A stretch of DNA of 64,000 nt from contig JAETQO010000003.1 of the NCBI GenBank assembly GCA_021770655.1, forward strand, positions 45,090 to 109,089, given 5' to 3'. The DNA is from Ruminococcus sp. Its GTDB lineage: Bacteria > Bacillota > Clostridia > Oscillospirales > Ruminococcaceae. Below, piece after piece: positions 32,711 to 42,456 of the stretch. Both the position numbers and the translations under genes were made by a program. How positions within the stretch are numbered: the first letter of the stretch is position 1; every line of letters begins with the position of its first letter. The notes beneath the pieces were generated by a model. The model was not told where the DNA came from. It searched no databases and saw only the letters and a program-made list of their open reading frames with translations.

Positions 32711-32774
32711 CCTGCAGCTGAGCAGACAAATGGTGTTTGTGAATTTGTTCGCATTACTATAATAAACATTGATG

Positions 32775-32802
32775 AGGCGGAGCGGTCAAATCCGTTCCGC
32801 CT
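32775..32802 (+). terminator. Hairpin between pstS and pstC
   Basis: AGGCGGAGCGG (32775-32785) / CCGTTCCGCCT (32792-32802), one mismatch, weak T tract. A partial terminator or stabilising hairpin would allow more PstS than permease. Confidence 0.6.
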
Positions 32803-32915
32803 TATTAAGAAAGCGCTGATCAAATTAAATTCTCCGGCTAAAACTTATGCGGCTGAATTTGATACGCATCACTTTGATCGGTGCATCTTTAAGGAAACAG
32901 GTTTAAATTTATGAG

Positions 32916-33845
32916 GTGATTATTACGGATACTGAAAATACTGCGGCAAAGGTGTTGACAAAGGAACTGCACTGCGGCAATAAAAGCGGCAGGATACTTG
33001 AAAAGGGCATGAAAGCGCTGTTCTTTCTGTGCGCCTGCGTTTCTGTGGCGGCGGTTGTGGTAATATGCGTTTTCATGTTTGCCAAGGGCTGTCCTGCTAT
33101 TGCAAAGATCGGAGTAAAAGAATTTCTGCTGGGTTCGGACTGGAGCCCGCGAAATGTTCCTGCGTCCTATGGAATTTTCCCTATGATAGTAGGCTCGCTT
33201 TACTGCACTGCGGGTGCGATAATCATAGGCGTGCCTATCGGACTTATGACGGCTGTTTTTATGGCGAAGTTCTGTCCGAAAAAGCTTTTTAAATGGCTTA
33301 TGCCGCCTATAAATCTTCTTGCAGGAATCCCCTCTATCGTATACGGTTTCTTCGGAATGGTAGTTGTTGTTCCGCTTATCAGAAACGTTTTCGGCGGAAC
33401 GGGAAACAGCGTTCTGACGGTTTCAATAATTCTGGGAATTATGATACTTCCGACTATCGTAGGTATGAGTGTAAGCGCTTTGCAGGCAGTTCCGGACAGC
33501 TACTACGAAGGTGCGGTGGCTCTGGGAGCGACTCACGAAAGAGCGGTAGCGACAGTGGTATTCCCTGCCGCAAAATCAGGAATACTCGCAAGCGTTATTC
33601 TTGCAGTAGGCAGAGCTATAGGCGAGACTATGGCGGTAATAATGATCGCAGGAAATTCGCCGATCATTCCGGAATCTATGCTGGACGGCGTAAGAACTCT
33701 TACGGGAAATATAGTGATAGAGATGAGCTATGCGGAGGGACTTCATTACGACGCTCTTATCGGAACGGGCGTGGTACTGTTCGTATTCATACTTCTGCTT
33801 AATCTTTGCTTTAATCTTATCACCGGCAGAAAGGATAAGGGGTGA
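32916..33845 (+). CDS. pstC: Phosphate ABC transporter permease PstC
   Basis: 309 aa, six predicted membrane helices. The binding-protein-dependent loop motif EGAVALGATHERAVATVVFPAAKSGI contacts PstB. The start is uncertain: GTG at 32916 overlaps the purine-rich ATGAGGTG, and the first 30 residues are hydrophilic. MKALFF at residue 32 is the alternative but has poor RBS spacing. Partner of PstA, encoded immediately downstream. Confidence 0.92.
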   Translation: MIITDTENTAAKVLTKELHCGNKSGRILEKGMKALFFLCACVSVAAVVVICVFMFAKGCPAIAKIGVKEFLLGSDWSPRNVPASYGIFPMIVGSLYCTAGAIIIGVPIGLMTAVFMAKFCPKKLFKWLMPPINLLAGIPSIVYGFFGMVVVVPLIRNVFGGTGNSVLTVSIILGIMILPTIVGMSVSALQAVPDSYYEGAVALGATHERAVATVVFPAAKSGILASVILAVGRAIGETMAVIMIAGNSPIIPESMLDGVRTLTGNIVIEMSYAEGLHYDALIGTGVVLFVFILLLNLCFNLITGRKDKG

Positions 33846-33850
33846 GCGTT

Positions 33851-34696
33851 ATGAGCGACAAAATGAGAACTTACAGATCGCACCCGATGTCGCTGGTGTT
33901 CAACATACTTACAAAGATAGCGGTAACGCTTACCATTGGCATTTTCGTGCTTATTGTCGGATATGTTATCATCAAGGGCGTACCTTATCTTAAGCCGTCG
34001 CTGTTTTCGGCGAATTACACTTCTGATAACTGCTCGATGCTTCCGGCGATAGCGAACACATTTATAATGCTGTTGGCAGCGCTTGTGATAGCCGCGCCGC
34101 TGGGGATATTCTGCGCTGTATATCTTGTGGAATATGCTAAAAAAGGGAATCGGTTTGTAAGGCTTATAAGACTTACCACCGAAACTCTTTCAGGAATACC
34201 CTCTATCGTATACGGACTTTTCGGAAATATGTTTTTCGTACTGGCTCTTAACTGGAAGCTTTCGATGCTTTCGGGCGCCTGCACGCTGGCTATAATGGTT
34301 CTTCCGCTTATTATCCGTTCTACTGAGGAGGCTCTGAAGTCGGTTGACGACAGCTTCCGCGAGGGCAGCTACGGTCTTGGCGCAGGTAAGCTGAGGACGA
34401 TCTTCGTTATCGTTCTGCCGCCGGCGATAAGCGGTATTCTTTCAGGCGTGATACTTGCTATGGGAAGAATTTTCGGAGAGACCGCCGCTCTTATCTACAC
34501 GGCGGGTACGGTGGCAAAATATGCGGGACTTTCAGATTCAGGGCGCACGCTTGCTATCCATATGTATTCGCTTTCAAACGAGGGACTTCACATGAACGAG
34601 GCGAGCGCAACGGCGGTAGTGCTGCTGGTAGTGGTATTATTGCTGAACGGTCTTGCTTCTCTTGCGGCTAAAAAGCTTTCCAAAGGAGGAAACTAA
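33851..34696 (+). CDS. pstA: Phosphate ABC transporter permease PstA
   Basis: 281 aa from the ATG at 33851, preceded by AAGGGGTG; the ORF-track GTG at 33842 lies in that RBS. Six membrane helices and the coupling loop REGSYGLGAGKLRTIFVIVLPPAISGI. TTETLSGIPSIVYGLFG is typical of PstA. One base separates it from pstB. Confidence 0.93.
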   Translation: MSDKMRTYRSHPMSLVFNILTKIAVTLTIGIFVLIVGYVIIKGVPYLKPSLFSANYTSDNCSMLPAIANTFIMLLAALVIAAPLGIFCAVYLVEYAKKGNRFVRLIRLTTETLSGIPSIVYGLFGNMFFVLALNWKLSMLSGACTLAIMVLPLIIRSTEEALKSVDDSFREGSYGLGAGKLRTIFVIVLPPAISGILSGVILAMGRIFGETAALIYTAGTVAKYAGLSDSGRTLAIHMYSLSNEGLHMNEASATAVVLLVVVLLLNGLASLAAKKLSKGGN

Positions 34697-35452
34697 ATGA
34701 CACAGCCAAAACTACAGGTAAAAAACTGCGATTTATTTTACGGAGATTTTCAGGCTCTGAAAAACATAGATCTTGAGATACAGGAAAAGGAGATCACAGC
34801 CTTTATAGGTCCGTCGGGCTGCGGAAAATCAACGCTGCTCAAATCCCTGAACAGAATGAACGATCTGGTCGAGGGCTGTAAGATAACGGGAGAATTTACG
34901 CTGGACGGTGTGAACATCTACAAGGATATGGAGATAACCGAGTTGAGAAAGCGTGTGGGAATGGTTTTTCAAAAGCCTAATCTTTTCCCTATGTCTATTT
35001 ACGACAATATTGCATACGGTCCGAGGACTCACGGCATAAAAAAGAAGGCGGAGCTTGACGAGATCGTTGAGACGACGCTGAAACAGGCTTGCGTATGGGA
35101 CGAAACCAAGGACAGACTAAAAAAATCCGCTCTGGGAATGTCCGGCGGACAACAGCAGAGGATCTGTATTGCCAGAGCTTTGGCGGTAAAGCCGGAGGTT
35201 CTGCTTATGGACGAGCCTACTTCCGCACTGGACCCGATCTCAACAATTAAGATAGAGGAGCTTGCATCGGAGCTGAAAAAGAATTATACTATAGTTATAG
35301 TAACCCATAATATGCAGCAGGCTACACGAATTTCGGATAAAACCGCATTTTTCCTCCACGGAGAGATAGTGGAATTTGACGACACACATACGATTTTTTC
35401 AAATCCGAAGGAGCACAAAACTCTGGAATACATCACCGGACGTTTCGGATAA
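34697..35452 (+). CDS. pstB: Phosphate ABC transporter ATPase PstB
   Basis: 251 aa. Walker [10 protein letters not shown], signature [15 protein letters not shown], Walker [13 protein letters not shown] and the PstB-typical [10 protein letters not shown]. Energises PstC/PstA. AAGGAGG precedes the ATG. Confidence 0.96.
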   Translation: MTQPKLQVKNCDLFYGDFQALKNIDLEIQEKEITAFIGPSGCGKSTLLKSLNRMNDLVEGCKITGEFTLDGVNIYKDMEITELRKRVGMVFQKPNLFPMSIYDNIAYGPRTHGIKKKAELDEIVETTLKQACVWDETKDRLKKSALGMSGGQQQRICIARALAVKPEVLLMDEPTSALDPISTIKIEELASELKKNYTIVIVTHNMQQATRISDKTAFFLHGEIVEFDDTHTIFSNPKEHKTLEYITGRFG

Positions 35453-35483
35453 ACGCAGTCGATGCGGAAAGGAATGAACTGAT

Positions 35484-36143
35484 ATGCGTGAAAATTTTGA
35501 CTGTAAACTCGGGGAGCTTAACAGAAAACTTCTCGATATGGCGGCGATGACGGAGCAGATAATTGCGATGTCCATTAAGTCGCTTGTTGAGCAGGACGAG
35601 GTCCTTGCCAAACAGACTGTGGAATTTGATTTGAAGATAAACGAGGCAGAACGAGAAGTGGAAAGGATATGCCTGCGGCTACTTTTACAGTATCAGCCGG
35701 TTTTTGCGGAAGATCTGAGAAAGGTTTCCTCTGTACTGAAAATGATAACCGATATGGAGCGTATCGGCGATCAGGCGGCGGATATTGCTTCGCTCAACCG
35801 TGCGCTTATCGCCAAGAAACAGAAATGGGAGCTTGACGATATTGCGGAAATGGCGAGGGCGGCGACCTGCATGGTGACACAGGCTATCGACGCTTATGTG
35901 AATAATGACGAAGAGCTTGCCAACACGGTGATAAAATCCGATGATAAGATAGACGAGCTTTTTGTTAAGACAAAGAACAAGATAATCGACGAGATTGCCG
36001 CGGACAAAGCAAACGGCGAAAAGGCTATCGACACTCTTATGACGGCGAAATACTTTGAACGCATCGGAGATCATGCAGTAAACATTGCGGAATGGGTGGT
36101 GTTTTCTATCACGGGGATACACAAGGCCGAGAAAATCATGTAA
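35484..36143 (+). CDS. phoU: Phosphate signalling protein PhoU
   Basis: 219 aa, all helical, two PhoU repeats with the metal-binding motifs KMITDMERIGDQAADI and KYFERIGDHAVNIAEW. Links Pst transport to PhoR kinase activity and limits uptake. Last gene of the pst operon, 31 bp after pstB. Confidence 0.95.
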   Translation: MRENFDCKLGELNRKLLDMAAMTEQIIAMSIKSLVEQDEVLAKQTVEFDLKINEAEREVERICLRLLLQYQPVFAEDLRKVSSVLKMITDMERIGDQAADIASLNRALIAKKQKWELDDIAEMARAATCMVTQAIDAYVNNDEELANTVIKSDDKIDELFVKTKNKIIDEIAADKANGEKAIDTLMTAKYFERIGDHAVNIAEWVVFSITGIHKAEKIM

Positions 36144-36193
36144 TTTACACAGTAAAAAACAGACATCTGCACGATAAATGACGATTTATGCGA

Positions 36194-36232
36194 TTTTACC
36201 TAAATTTTACGCTGTCTGATTTGATATTTTAC
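36194..36232 (+). promoter_or_regulatory. PHO-box-like repeats upstream of the Na/Pi transporter
   Basis: TTTTAC at 36194, 36205 and 36227 (spacing 11 and 22), with a degenerate copy at 36216, then TATAAT at 36243. The phasing matches PhoP-type tandem sites covering the -35. Confidence 0.6.
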
Positions 36233-36301
36233 AATTATAATGTATAATAAGCATTGAAAAGAACGTAATAAAAATGTAAAATATAATTAGGAGAGTCGTG
36301 T

Positions 36302-38080
36302 ATGGATATTTTTTCTGTATTGTCATTGATCGGCGGTCTTGCGCTGTTCCTTTACGGAATGAACGTAATGGGCGGCGGGCTGGAAAAGCTTGCAGGCGGC
36401 AAGCTGGAGAAGATATTTGAAAAGCTTACGTCTAATCCTTTGAAGGCCGTGCTGTTGGGTGTGACCGTTACGTCGGTCATTCAGTCCTCATCGGCGACTA
36501 CGGTAATGCTGGTGGGATTTGTCAACGCGGGCATAATGAAGCTTCGTTCCGCTATAGGAATAATAATGGGCGCTAATATCGGTACTACGGTGACTGCGTG
36601 GCTGCTTTCCCTTTCGGGTCTGAGCGGTGACAGTTTGCTGGTAAATATGCTGAAGCCTGCGTCGTTTTCTCCTGTTCTTGCTATAATCGGAGTGGCGATA
36701 CTTACCTTTTCCAAGAGCGGAAGGAAAAAGGATATTGCCACGATACTGATAGGATTTGCGGTGCTTATGTTCGGAATGACCATGATGAGCGACGCTGTTG
36801 CGCCTTTGAAGGATGTTCCCGAATTTGCGGAAATACTGCTGTGGTTCAATAATCCTGTGCTTGGCGTACTTGCAGGCGCACTTCTCACGGCGATAATTCA
36901 GTCTTCATCGGCTTCCGTCGGAATTTTGCAGGCGCTTTCGGCTACGGGCGCTATAACCTTCGGTTCTGCGCTTCCGATAATTCTCGGACAGAATATAGGA
37001 ACCTGCGTCACGGCTCTGCTTTCATCTATCGGTACGAGCAAAAACGCAAAAAGAGTTGCAGTGGTACACCTTTACTTTAACATTATCGGAACATTTTTGT
37101 TCTTAGGCGTATTCTATCTGGCAAACGCAATTGTGGATTTTTCTTTCATAAGCGATGTTGTGGGTGCAAAGGAAATAGCCGTTGTGCATACCATATTCAA
37201 CTTTTCCACGACCATTGTGCTTCTGCCCTTTATAAAGGCGCTGGAAAAGCTTGCTTACTTCACGGTAAGAGACGGCGAGTGCGAAGGCAAGGAGGATATG
37301 GAACAGCAGTTTCGTATTCTTGACGACAGATTTTTGCAGTCTCCTGCTTTTGCGATAGAAAAGTGCAGAGATCTTACAAACAAAATGGGCGAGCTTGCAA
37401 AGGAAAGCATTACAATTGCGCTTGAAATTTCCACGGGAAAATTCGACCGTGAAAAAGCGGAGCAGATAAACGCCAATGAGACTGCTGTGGATATGTACGA
37501 GGACAGGCTCGGCACTTATCTTGTAAAGCTTTCAAGTCAAGATATGTCCATAAAGGATTCTCAATCGGTTTCAACGCTTCTGCACGTTATCGGAGATTTT
37601 GAAAGGATTTCCGACCATGCTCAGAATATTGTTGACGTGGCGGTGGAAAAGCATGAAAAGGACGTGGAGTTCTCGCCTCAGGCAACAAAGGAGCTTAACG
37701 TGATATGCGGAGCGGTCAAGGAGATACTTGATATTTCTCTGGAGGCCTTTGAAAAGCACGATCTTGAAACGGCGTCGAGGGTCGAACCTCTGGAGGAGGT
37801 CGTAGACAGGCTCAGGGCGACGCTTAAAAGACGCCACATCAAAAGACTCCAGTCGGGAGAATGTACCATAGAAATGGGATTTATCTTTATCGACCTGCTC
37901 ACGAATCTTGAAAGAGTCTCCGACCACTGCTCGAATATTGCGGTATGTCTTATTCAGGCGGAAGACGACAGCTTTGACACTCATGAATATATAAAGATCC
38001 TTAAAAACTCGGGCGAAGGCTTTGACGGTCAGGTTAAACGCTACCTGGACAAATACGCTTTGCCCTCCAGGGAGCTTTAG
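36302..38080 (+). CDS. Na+/phosphate cotransporter (NptA family) with C-terminal PhoU domain
   Basis: 592 aa. The two inverted repeats carry the QSSS signatures VIQSSSATTVMLVGF and IIQSSSASVGIL that bind Na+/Pi. About eight to nine membrane helices up to residue 315. The rest is a PhoU-like helical domain (GDFERISDHAQNIVDV and NLERVSDHCSNIAVC). A second, low-energy phosphate route under the same PHO-like sites. RBS AGGAGAG. Confidence 0.94.
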   Translation: MDIFSVLSLIGGLALFLYGMNVMGGGLEKLAGGKLEKIFEKLTSNPLKAVLLGVTVTSVIQSSSATTVMLVGFVNAGIMKLRSAIGIIMGANIGTTVTAWLLSLSGLSGDSLLVNMLKPASFSPVLAIIGVAILTFSKSGRKKDIATILIGFAVLMFGMTMMSDAVAPLKDVPEFAEILLWFNNPVLGVLAGALLTAIIQSSSASVGILQALSATGAITFGSALPIILGQNIGTCVTALLSSIGTSKNAKRVAVVHLYFNIIGTFLFLGVFYLANAIVDFSFISDVVGAKEIAVVHTIFNFSTTIVLLPFIKALEKLAYFTVRDGECEGKEDMEQQFRILDDRFLQSPAFAIEKCRDLTNKMGELAKESITIALEISTGKFDREKAEQINANETAVDMYEDRLGTYLVKLSSQDMSIKDSQSVSTLLHVIGDFERISDHAQNIVDVAVEKHEKDVEFSPQATKELNVICGAVKEILDISLEAFEKHDLETASRVEPLEEVVDRLRATLKRRHIKRLQSGECTIEMGFIFIDLLTNLERVSDHCSNIAVCLIQAEDDSFDTHEYIKILKNSGEGFDGQVKRYLDKYALPSREL

Positions 38081-38166
38081 GTCGGGGTCAAAGAAATCGG
38101 TCGGACGCGTGCCGGTGGAAAAGCTAACGGCTGTGCGTACCGCATAAATGAAAGAGGTAAGAAAAT

Positions 38167-38844
38167 ATGTCGCTTATTTACTGTGTTGAAGATGATGACG
38201 GAATAAGAGAGCTGATCGTCTGCGCTCTTAAGTCCGGAGGATATGAGGCAAAAGCATTTCCAAAAGCAAAGCTTTTGTACGAAGAGATAAAAAACAAACA
38301 GCCGTCGCTGGTATTGCTCGATATAATGCTGCCCGACGAGGACGGATATACTATACTTACAAAGCTGAAAAAGGACAGCCGCACGCAGGATATTCCTGTT
38401 ATAATGCTGACTGCAAAGACGAGCGAGATCGACAAGGTATCGGGACTTGAAATGGGCGCGGACGATTATATTACCAAGCCTTTCGGCGTAATGGAACTGC
38501 TTTCGAGGATAAAGGCTGTTTTGAGGAGGACCGGCAAACAAAACAGCGAGACCGATGTGATTGAAGAAAGCGGAGTTTCTCTTGACGCTTCAAAGAGAAT
38601 ATGCTCGTATAACGGACGAGAGGTCGTGTTGACCTATAAGGAATTTGAACTGCTTATGTATCTGATGAGGCACAAATCCATTGCCGTAAGCCGCGACAAG
38701 CTTATGGAAACGGTATGGGGCTATGAGTTTGCGGGTGAAACGAGGACGGTGGATATGCACATCAAGACTCTCAGGCAAAAGCTTGAGGCGGCCGGCTGTA
38801 CGGATCTTATCAAGACGGTAAGGGGCATTGGCTATAAGGTCTGA
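38167..38844 (+). CDS. OmpR-family response regulator (PhoP/PhoB-like)
   Basis: 225 aa. Receiver domain with acidic pocket EDDDG, phospho-Asp in LLDIMLPDEDGY, Thr in MLTAK and Lys in KPFG. The C-terminal winged helix has LTYKEFELLMYLM and TRTVDMHIKTLRQKL. It lies between the Pi transporter and its kinase, so it should control the pst and NptA promoters through the TTTTAC repeats. AGAGGTAAG upstream of the ATG. Confidence 0.93.
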   Translation: MSLIYCVEDDDGIRELIVCALKSGGYEAKAFPKAKLLYEEIKNKQPSLVLLDIMLPDEDGYTILTKLKKDSRTQDIPVIMLTAKTSEIDKVSGLEMGADDYITKPFGVMELLSRIKAVLRRTGKQNSETDVIEESGVSLDASKRICSYNGREVVLTYKEFELLMYLMRHKSIAVSRDKLMETVWGYEFAGETRTVDMHIKTLRQKLEAAGCTDLIKTVRGIGYKV

Positions 38845-38996
38845 GGATAAGTACAACACTGCACAAACGGAGTGGCTTTATATATGCCCTGACGCCGTAT
38901 TTTCCGTCATCGTTTGGACACGGTCCGGCTGCGCGATACGCAAATGATCTTTTTGCGGTATTGCCTAAAACATGATTTGAAAAGAGGTGCATGAAA

Positions 38997-40691
38997 ATGC
39001 AGAAAAAAATATACAAGGTGATGACTGTGCTGGTTTCATGCACTCTGCTGATATTCCTGCTGTTGGTGGGTTCGCTGGGTTATTCGGCTTATCAAAGATC
39101 CACGAAGGAGGATCTGAAATCTGCGGCAAAGATCGTAACAGAAGGAAAAAAAGAGCCGGAGGAAGTGGCGAGAATACTGAAAAAGGCGCTTAACTTCGAT
39201 GTGAGGGTAACTTTTATTGCCTCCGACGGCAGAGTGGAATACGACTCGGAGACGGACGCGGACGAAATGGAAAATCACAGCGGCCGCGAAGAATTTATCG
39301 GAGCGATGAAAAACGGTTCGGCTGAGGCTATGAGAATGTCGAAAACGCTGGGCTATACGACCTATTATTACGCTGTGAAATATAACGGGGGGGTTCTGAG
39401 AATCTCCACGGACAAGGAAAATCTTGCGGGAGTATTTCTGGCAGTGATACCTATGCTTGCGGTTTTTGCGGGTGCGATAATATTTGTTACGACCGTAATT
39501 TCCATAAAGCTGTCGGAGAGCATGATAAAGCCTATAAATTCCCTTGTAAAACAGCTTGATCTGAGAAACGAAAATATCGGACAGCTTGAAACGCCCTATG
39601 AAGAGCTTGAGCCTATTATAAAAAACGCCGATGTTCTTATGAAACGTATTCACAAGAACATGAATAAGATCAAGGCGGAAAAGGAGAAGATATCCTTCAT
39701 CACCGAAAATATGGTGGAGGGAATGATACTGCTTGACGAAGATATGACTGTGCTGTCGGTGAACAAGAGCGCACTGAAGATCCTCGGAGTGAGCTTTGAT
39801 GTTGACGATCATGAAAAGATCGAAAAAATGACCGATAACGAGCAGGTTTTACGGCTGCTTGACGAAGCAAAGCAAAACGGTGCGGCAAACGGTATCGTGG
39901 CTGTAAAGAGAAGATTTTACCGTACCTTTGCCAACAAGGTATACAGCGAAAACACTCTGGATTTCGGTTTGATAATGTTCCTTGTGGACGTGACGGAGGA
40001 AATACAGAGCGAACAGATACGCCGTGATTTTTCCGCTAACGTTTCACATGAGCTTAAGACTCCCCTCACTACTATCAAGGGCTTCGGAGAACTGCTTGAC
40101 AACGGAATTTTCACAAAGCCGGAGGATATAAAGAAATACGGCGGAATGATATACCGTGAAAGCGAAAGGCTGCTGTATCTTATAAACGACATCATAAGGC
40201 TTTCGGAGATAGAGGAGCAGGAACATATTTTGTCGGACAGGATAGACTTGCTTAAAACTGCTCACGACGTGGAGGAGATTTTACAGAATAAGGCTTACAA
40301 TCACAAGGTGACTATCCACATTGACGGAGAACCTGTGGAGATACCGGGAAATCAGAGTTATATTACCGAGCTGTTTTTAAATCTTATGGACAATGCCGTA
40401 AAGTACAACCACGACGGCGGTTCGTTATGGGTAAGCGTGTTCAGAGAGGGAAACAAGGCGGTGGCTGTGTTCAGGGATAACGGCATAGGCATTTCCGAAG
40501 AACATCAGAGCAGGGTGTTTGAAAGATTTTACCGTGTGGACAAAAGCCGTTCAAAGAAAACAGGCGGAACGGGTCTTGGTTTATCGATAGTAAAGCACAT
40601 TGTATCCTACCACAGCGGAGAGGTGGAGCTTAAAAGCCGACCGGGAGAGGGTACGGAGATAACCGTAAAATTGCCGGTCGATCACGTATAA
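38997..40691 (+). CDS. Sensor histidine kinase (PhoR-like)
   Basis: 564 aa from the ATG at 38997 (AGAGGTG 8 nt upstream; an ATG two codons earlier is too close). Two membrane helices (about 8-30 and 145-170) frame an extracellular domain. HAMP-like linker, PAS-like region (about 230-320), H-box VSHELKTPLTTIKGF, N-box LMDNAVKYNHDGG and G-boxes DNGIGIS and GGTGLGLSIV. Partner of the upstream regulator. PhoU and the Pst complex usually inhibit such kinases when phosphate is high. Confidence 0.93.
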   Translation: MQKKIYKVMTVLVSCTLLIFLLLVGSLGYSAYQRSTKEDLKSAAKIVTEGKKEPEEVARILKKALNFDVRVTFIASDGRVEYDSETDADEMENHSGREEFIGAMKNGSAEAMRMSKTLGYTTYYYAVKYNGGVLRISTDKENLAGVFLAVIPMLAVFAGAIIFVTTVISIKLSESMIKPINSLVKQLDLRNENIGQLETPYEELEPIIKNADVLMKRIHKNMNKIKAEKEKISFITENMVEGMILLDEDMTVLSVNKSALKILGVSFDVDDHEKIEKMTDNEQVLRLLDEAKQNGAANGIVAVKRRFYRTFANKVYSENTLDFGLIMFLVDVTEEIQSEQIRRDFSANVSHELKTPLTTIKGFGELLDNGIFTKPEDIKKYGGMIYRESERLLYLINDIIRLSEIEEQEHILSDRIDLLKTAHDVEEILQNKAYNHKVTIHIDGEPVEIPGNQSYITELFLNLMDNAVKYNHDGGSLWVSVFREGNKAVAVFRDNGIGISEEHQSRVFERFYRVDKSRSKKTGGTGLGLSIVKHIVSYHSGEVELKSRPGEGTEITVKLPVDHV

Positions 40692-40712
40692 TAATGATAC
40701 GGTCACAATACA

Positions 40713-40746
40713 GCAGGGAAACGGGAAAACGTTTCCCTGCTTTTTT
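40713..40746 (+). terminator. Terminator of phoPR
   Basis: GCAGGGAAAC (40713-40722) / GTTTCCCTGC (40731-40740) followed by TTTTTT. Confidence 0.9.
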
Positions 40747-40758
40747 ATAGGCAACGGG

Positions 40759-40787
40759 TTTACATTTTTTCGGTTTTATGGTATAAT
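40759..40787 (+). promoter_or_regulatory. Promoter of the GNAT gene
   Basis: TTTACA (40759-40764), 17 bp spacer, TATAAT (40782-40787). Confidence 0.7.
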
Positions 40788-40844
40788 GCTGTCATACGAT
40801 TTTTGAGTTGATAAGATAAATCTGAATTTGTAGGGGATATTGAA

Positions 40845-41303
40845 ATGAGCATAAAAAGAGCACAAGAATTTGATTTCGATATTGTCAAGGAAATAACACA
40901 CACAACAATTACTGAAATCTATCCGCATTATTATTCAAATGGTGCAGTAGCATTTTTTCTTAATCATCACAATGATGAAAATATAAAAAATGATATTTCA
41001 AGCCAAAATGTTTTCTTATGCTATGATTTAGAGCAAAATGTAGTAGGTACAGTTACAATTAAGCGAAATGAGATCTGCCGTTTATTTGTACTGCCAAAAT
41101 ATCAAGGTAATGGATATGGGAAAGAGCTATTAGAGTATGCGGAAATTTCAATTGCAAAACACTATGATGAAATAATACTTGACGCTTCTCTGTCTGCAAA
41201 ATCAATTTATCTTAAAAGAGGATATAAAGAGATTGAATATCACGCAATAAAAACTGGAAATAACGATTATCTATGCTATGATATTATGAAAAAGCGAATT
41301 TAA
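40845..41303 (+). CDS. GNAT-family N-acetyltransferase
   Basis: 152 aa. Acetyl-CoA loop LPKYQGNGYGKELLEYAE matches the GNAT Q/R-x-x-G-x-G/A motif. VGTVTIKRNEICRLFV is the preceding beta strand. Substrate unknown. The gene is visibly more AT-rich than its neighbours (many AAA, ATT and TTT codons), suggesting recent acquisition. Monocistronic with its own promoter. Confidence 0.88.
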   Translation: MSIKRAQEFDFDIVKEITHTTITEIYPHYYSNGAVAFFLNHHNDENIKNDISSQNVFLCYDLEQNVVGTVTIKRNEICRLFVLPKYQGNGYGKELLEYAEISIAKHYDEIILDASLSAKSIYLKRGYKEIEYHAIKTGNNDYLCYDIMKKRI

Positions 41304-41358
41304 ATTCCAATTTACGACAGAAACATTTTTATAAAACTCAGACAGGAGGATAATTTTA

Positions 41359-42456
41359 ATGGGTTGGCTTATCGGTGCGCTTGTGATATTGCTTACGGCG
41401 ACGGTCAATTTATATATCATGTGCAGACGTGCGGTTAAGACCACAGTGCCCGACAAGAGCGGCGCAGTGGTTTCGCTTGTGGGGCTGGGGGTCATGCTTG
41501 TTTTGTGCATACCCGTTTTTTTCACTCTTACATGGGTGCTTGTTCTTCTGCACGTTTCAATACTGGGACTTGTTTTTCTGCTTGTAAATGTTGTTGTAAG
41601 GCGTTTTACAAAGGACGGAAAAGACAAAATAAGAAAGTATATCCACGGCTATTCTTTATTGCCTGTTCTGATAACGGCAGCGCTTATTACATACGGTTAT
41701 TTTAATATGCGAAACATTGTCGAAACGGATTATACTGTTTCTTCGGATAAGCTTTCGGAAAATTATACGGCGGCGATGATAGCCGATCTTCATTTCGGCA
41801 CAAGCACAAATTCAGAAAAGGTCGGAGAGCTTTGCGAAAGCATTTCGGACAAGGACGTGGATATGCTGATGCTTTGCGGAGATATTGTTGATGAAAGCAC
41901 TACGCTTGAACAGATGCAGGACGTATTTGAAATTCTGGGAAACACGAAAACCAAATACGGGGTATTTTATGTTTACGGAAATCACGACAGGTCGCTGTAT
42001 ACGGCAGAACCTAACTATACAGAGCAACAGCTTGTATCCGCTATTGAGGACAGCGGCATAACTATACTTGAGGACGAAAGCGTAAGGCTTAACGACGAGC
42101 TTACGCTTATCGGAAGGAAGGATCGTTCGGACGGCGGCCGCAGGAATATGAAATCCCTGATAAAGGAAACGGACGAGGATAGCTTTATTATTGTTATGGA
42201 TCATCAGCCCTACGATTTTGTTGAAAAAGCGGAGAGCGGCGCAGATTTGCAGGTATCGGGTCACACTCACGCAGGACAGATAATGCCGGGCGGTTGGTTT
42301 ATGAAGCTTTTCGGCATCTCGGAGCTGTATTACGGGCAGGAAACCGTCAATGGTATGGACGCAGTTGTGACTTCGGGAGCGTCGGGCTGGGGATTCCCCA
42401 TCAGGACGCAAAAAAATTCGGAATATGTTATTATCAGCATTGAGGGAGAAAAGTAA
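41359..42456 (+). CDS. Membrane-anchored metallophosphoesterase (YaeI/YkuE type)
   Basis: 365 aa. About four N-terminal membrane helices (1-115). Then the calcineurin-like set: ADLHFG, CGDIVDE, YGNHD, DHQPYD and SGHTHAGQ, which ligate two metals. Relatives act on phospholipid or UDP-lipid pyrophosphates, but the substrate is not predictable. GGAGG before the ATG. Shares its last base with the next gene's ATG, so coupled. Confidence 0.9.
   Translation: MGWLIGALVILLTATVNLYIMCRRAVKTTVPDKSGAVVSLVGLGVMLVLCIPVFFTLTWVLVLLHVSILGLVFLLVNVVVRRFTKDGKDKIRKYIHGYSLLPVLITAALITYGYFNMRNIVETDYTVSSDKLSENYTAAMIADLHFGTSTNSEKVGELCESISDKDVDMLMLCGDIVDESTTLEQMQDVFEILGNTKTKYGVFYVYGNHDRSLYTAEPNYTEQQLVSAIEDSGITILEDESVRLNDELTLIGRKDRSDGGRRNMKSLIKETDEDSFIIVMDHQPYDFVEKAESGADLQVSGHTHAGQIMPGGWFMKLFGISELYYGQETVNGMDAVVTSGASGWGFPIRTQKNSEYVIISIEGEK

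Noticed and set aside
39036-39812. 258 aa minus-strand ORF
   Set aside because: Antisense to the PhoR-like kinase, basic low-complexity composition and no RBS; a shadow frame.
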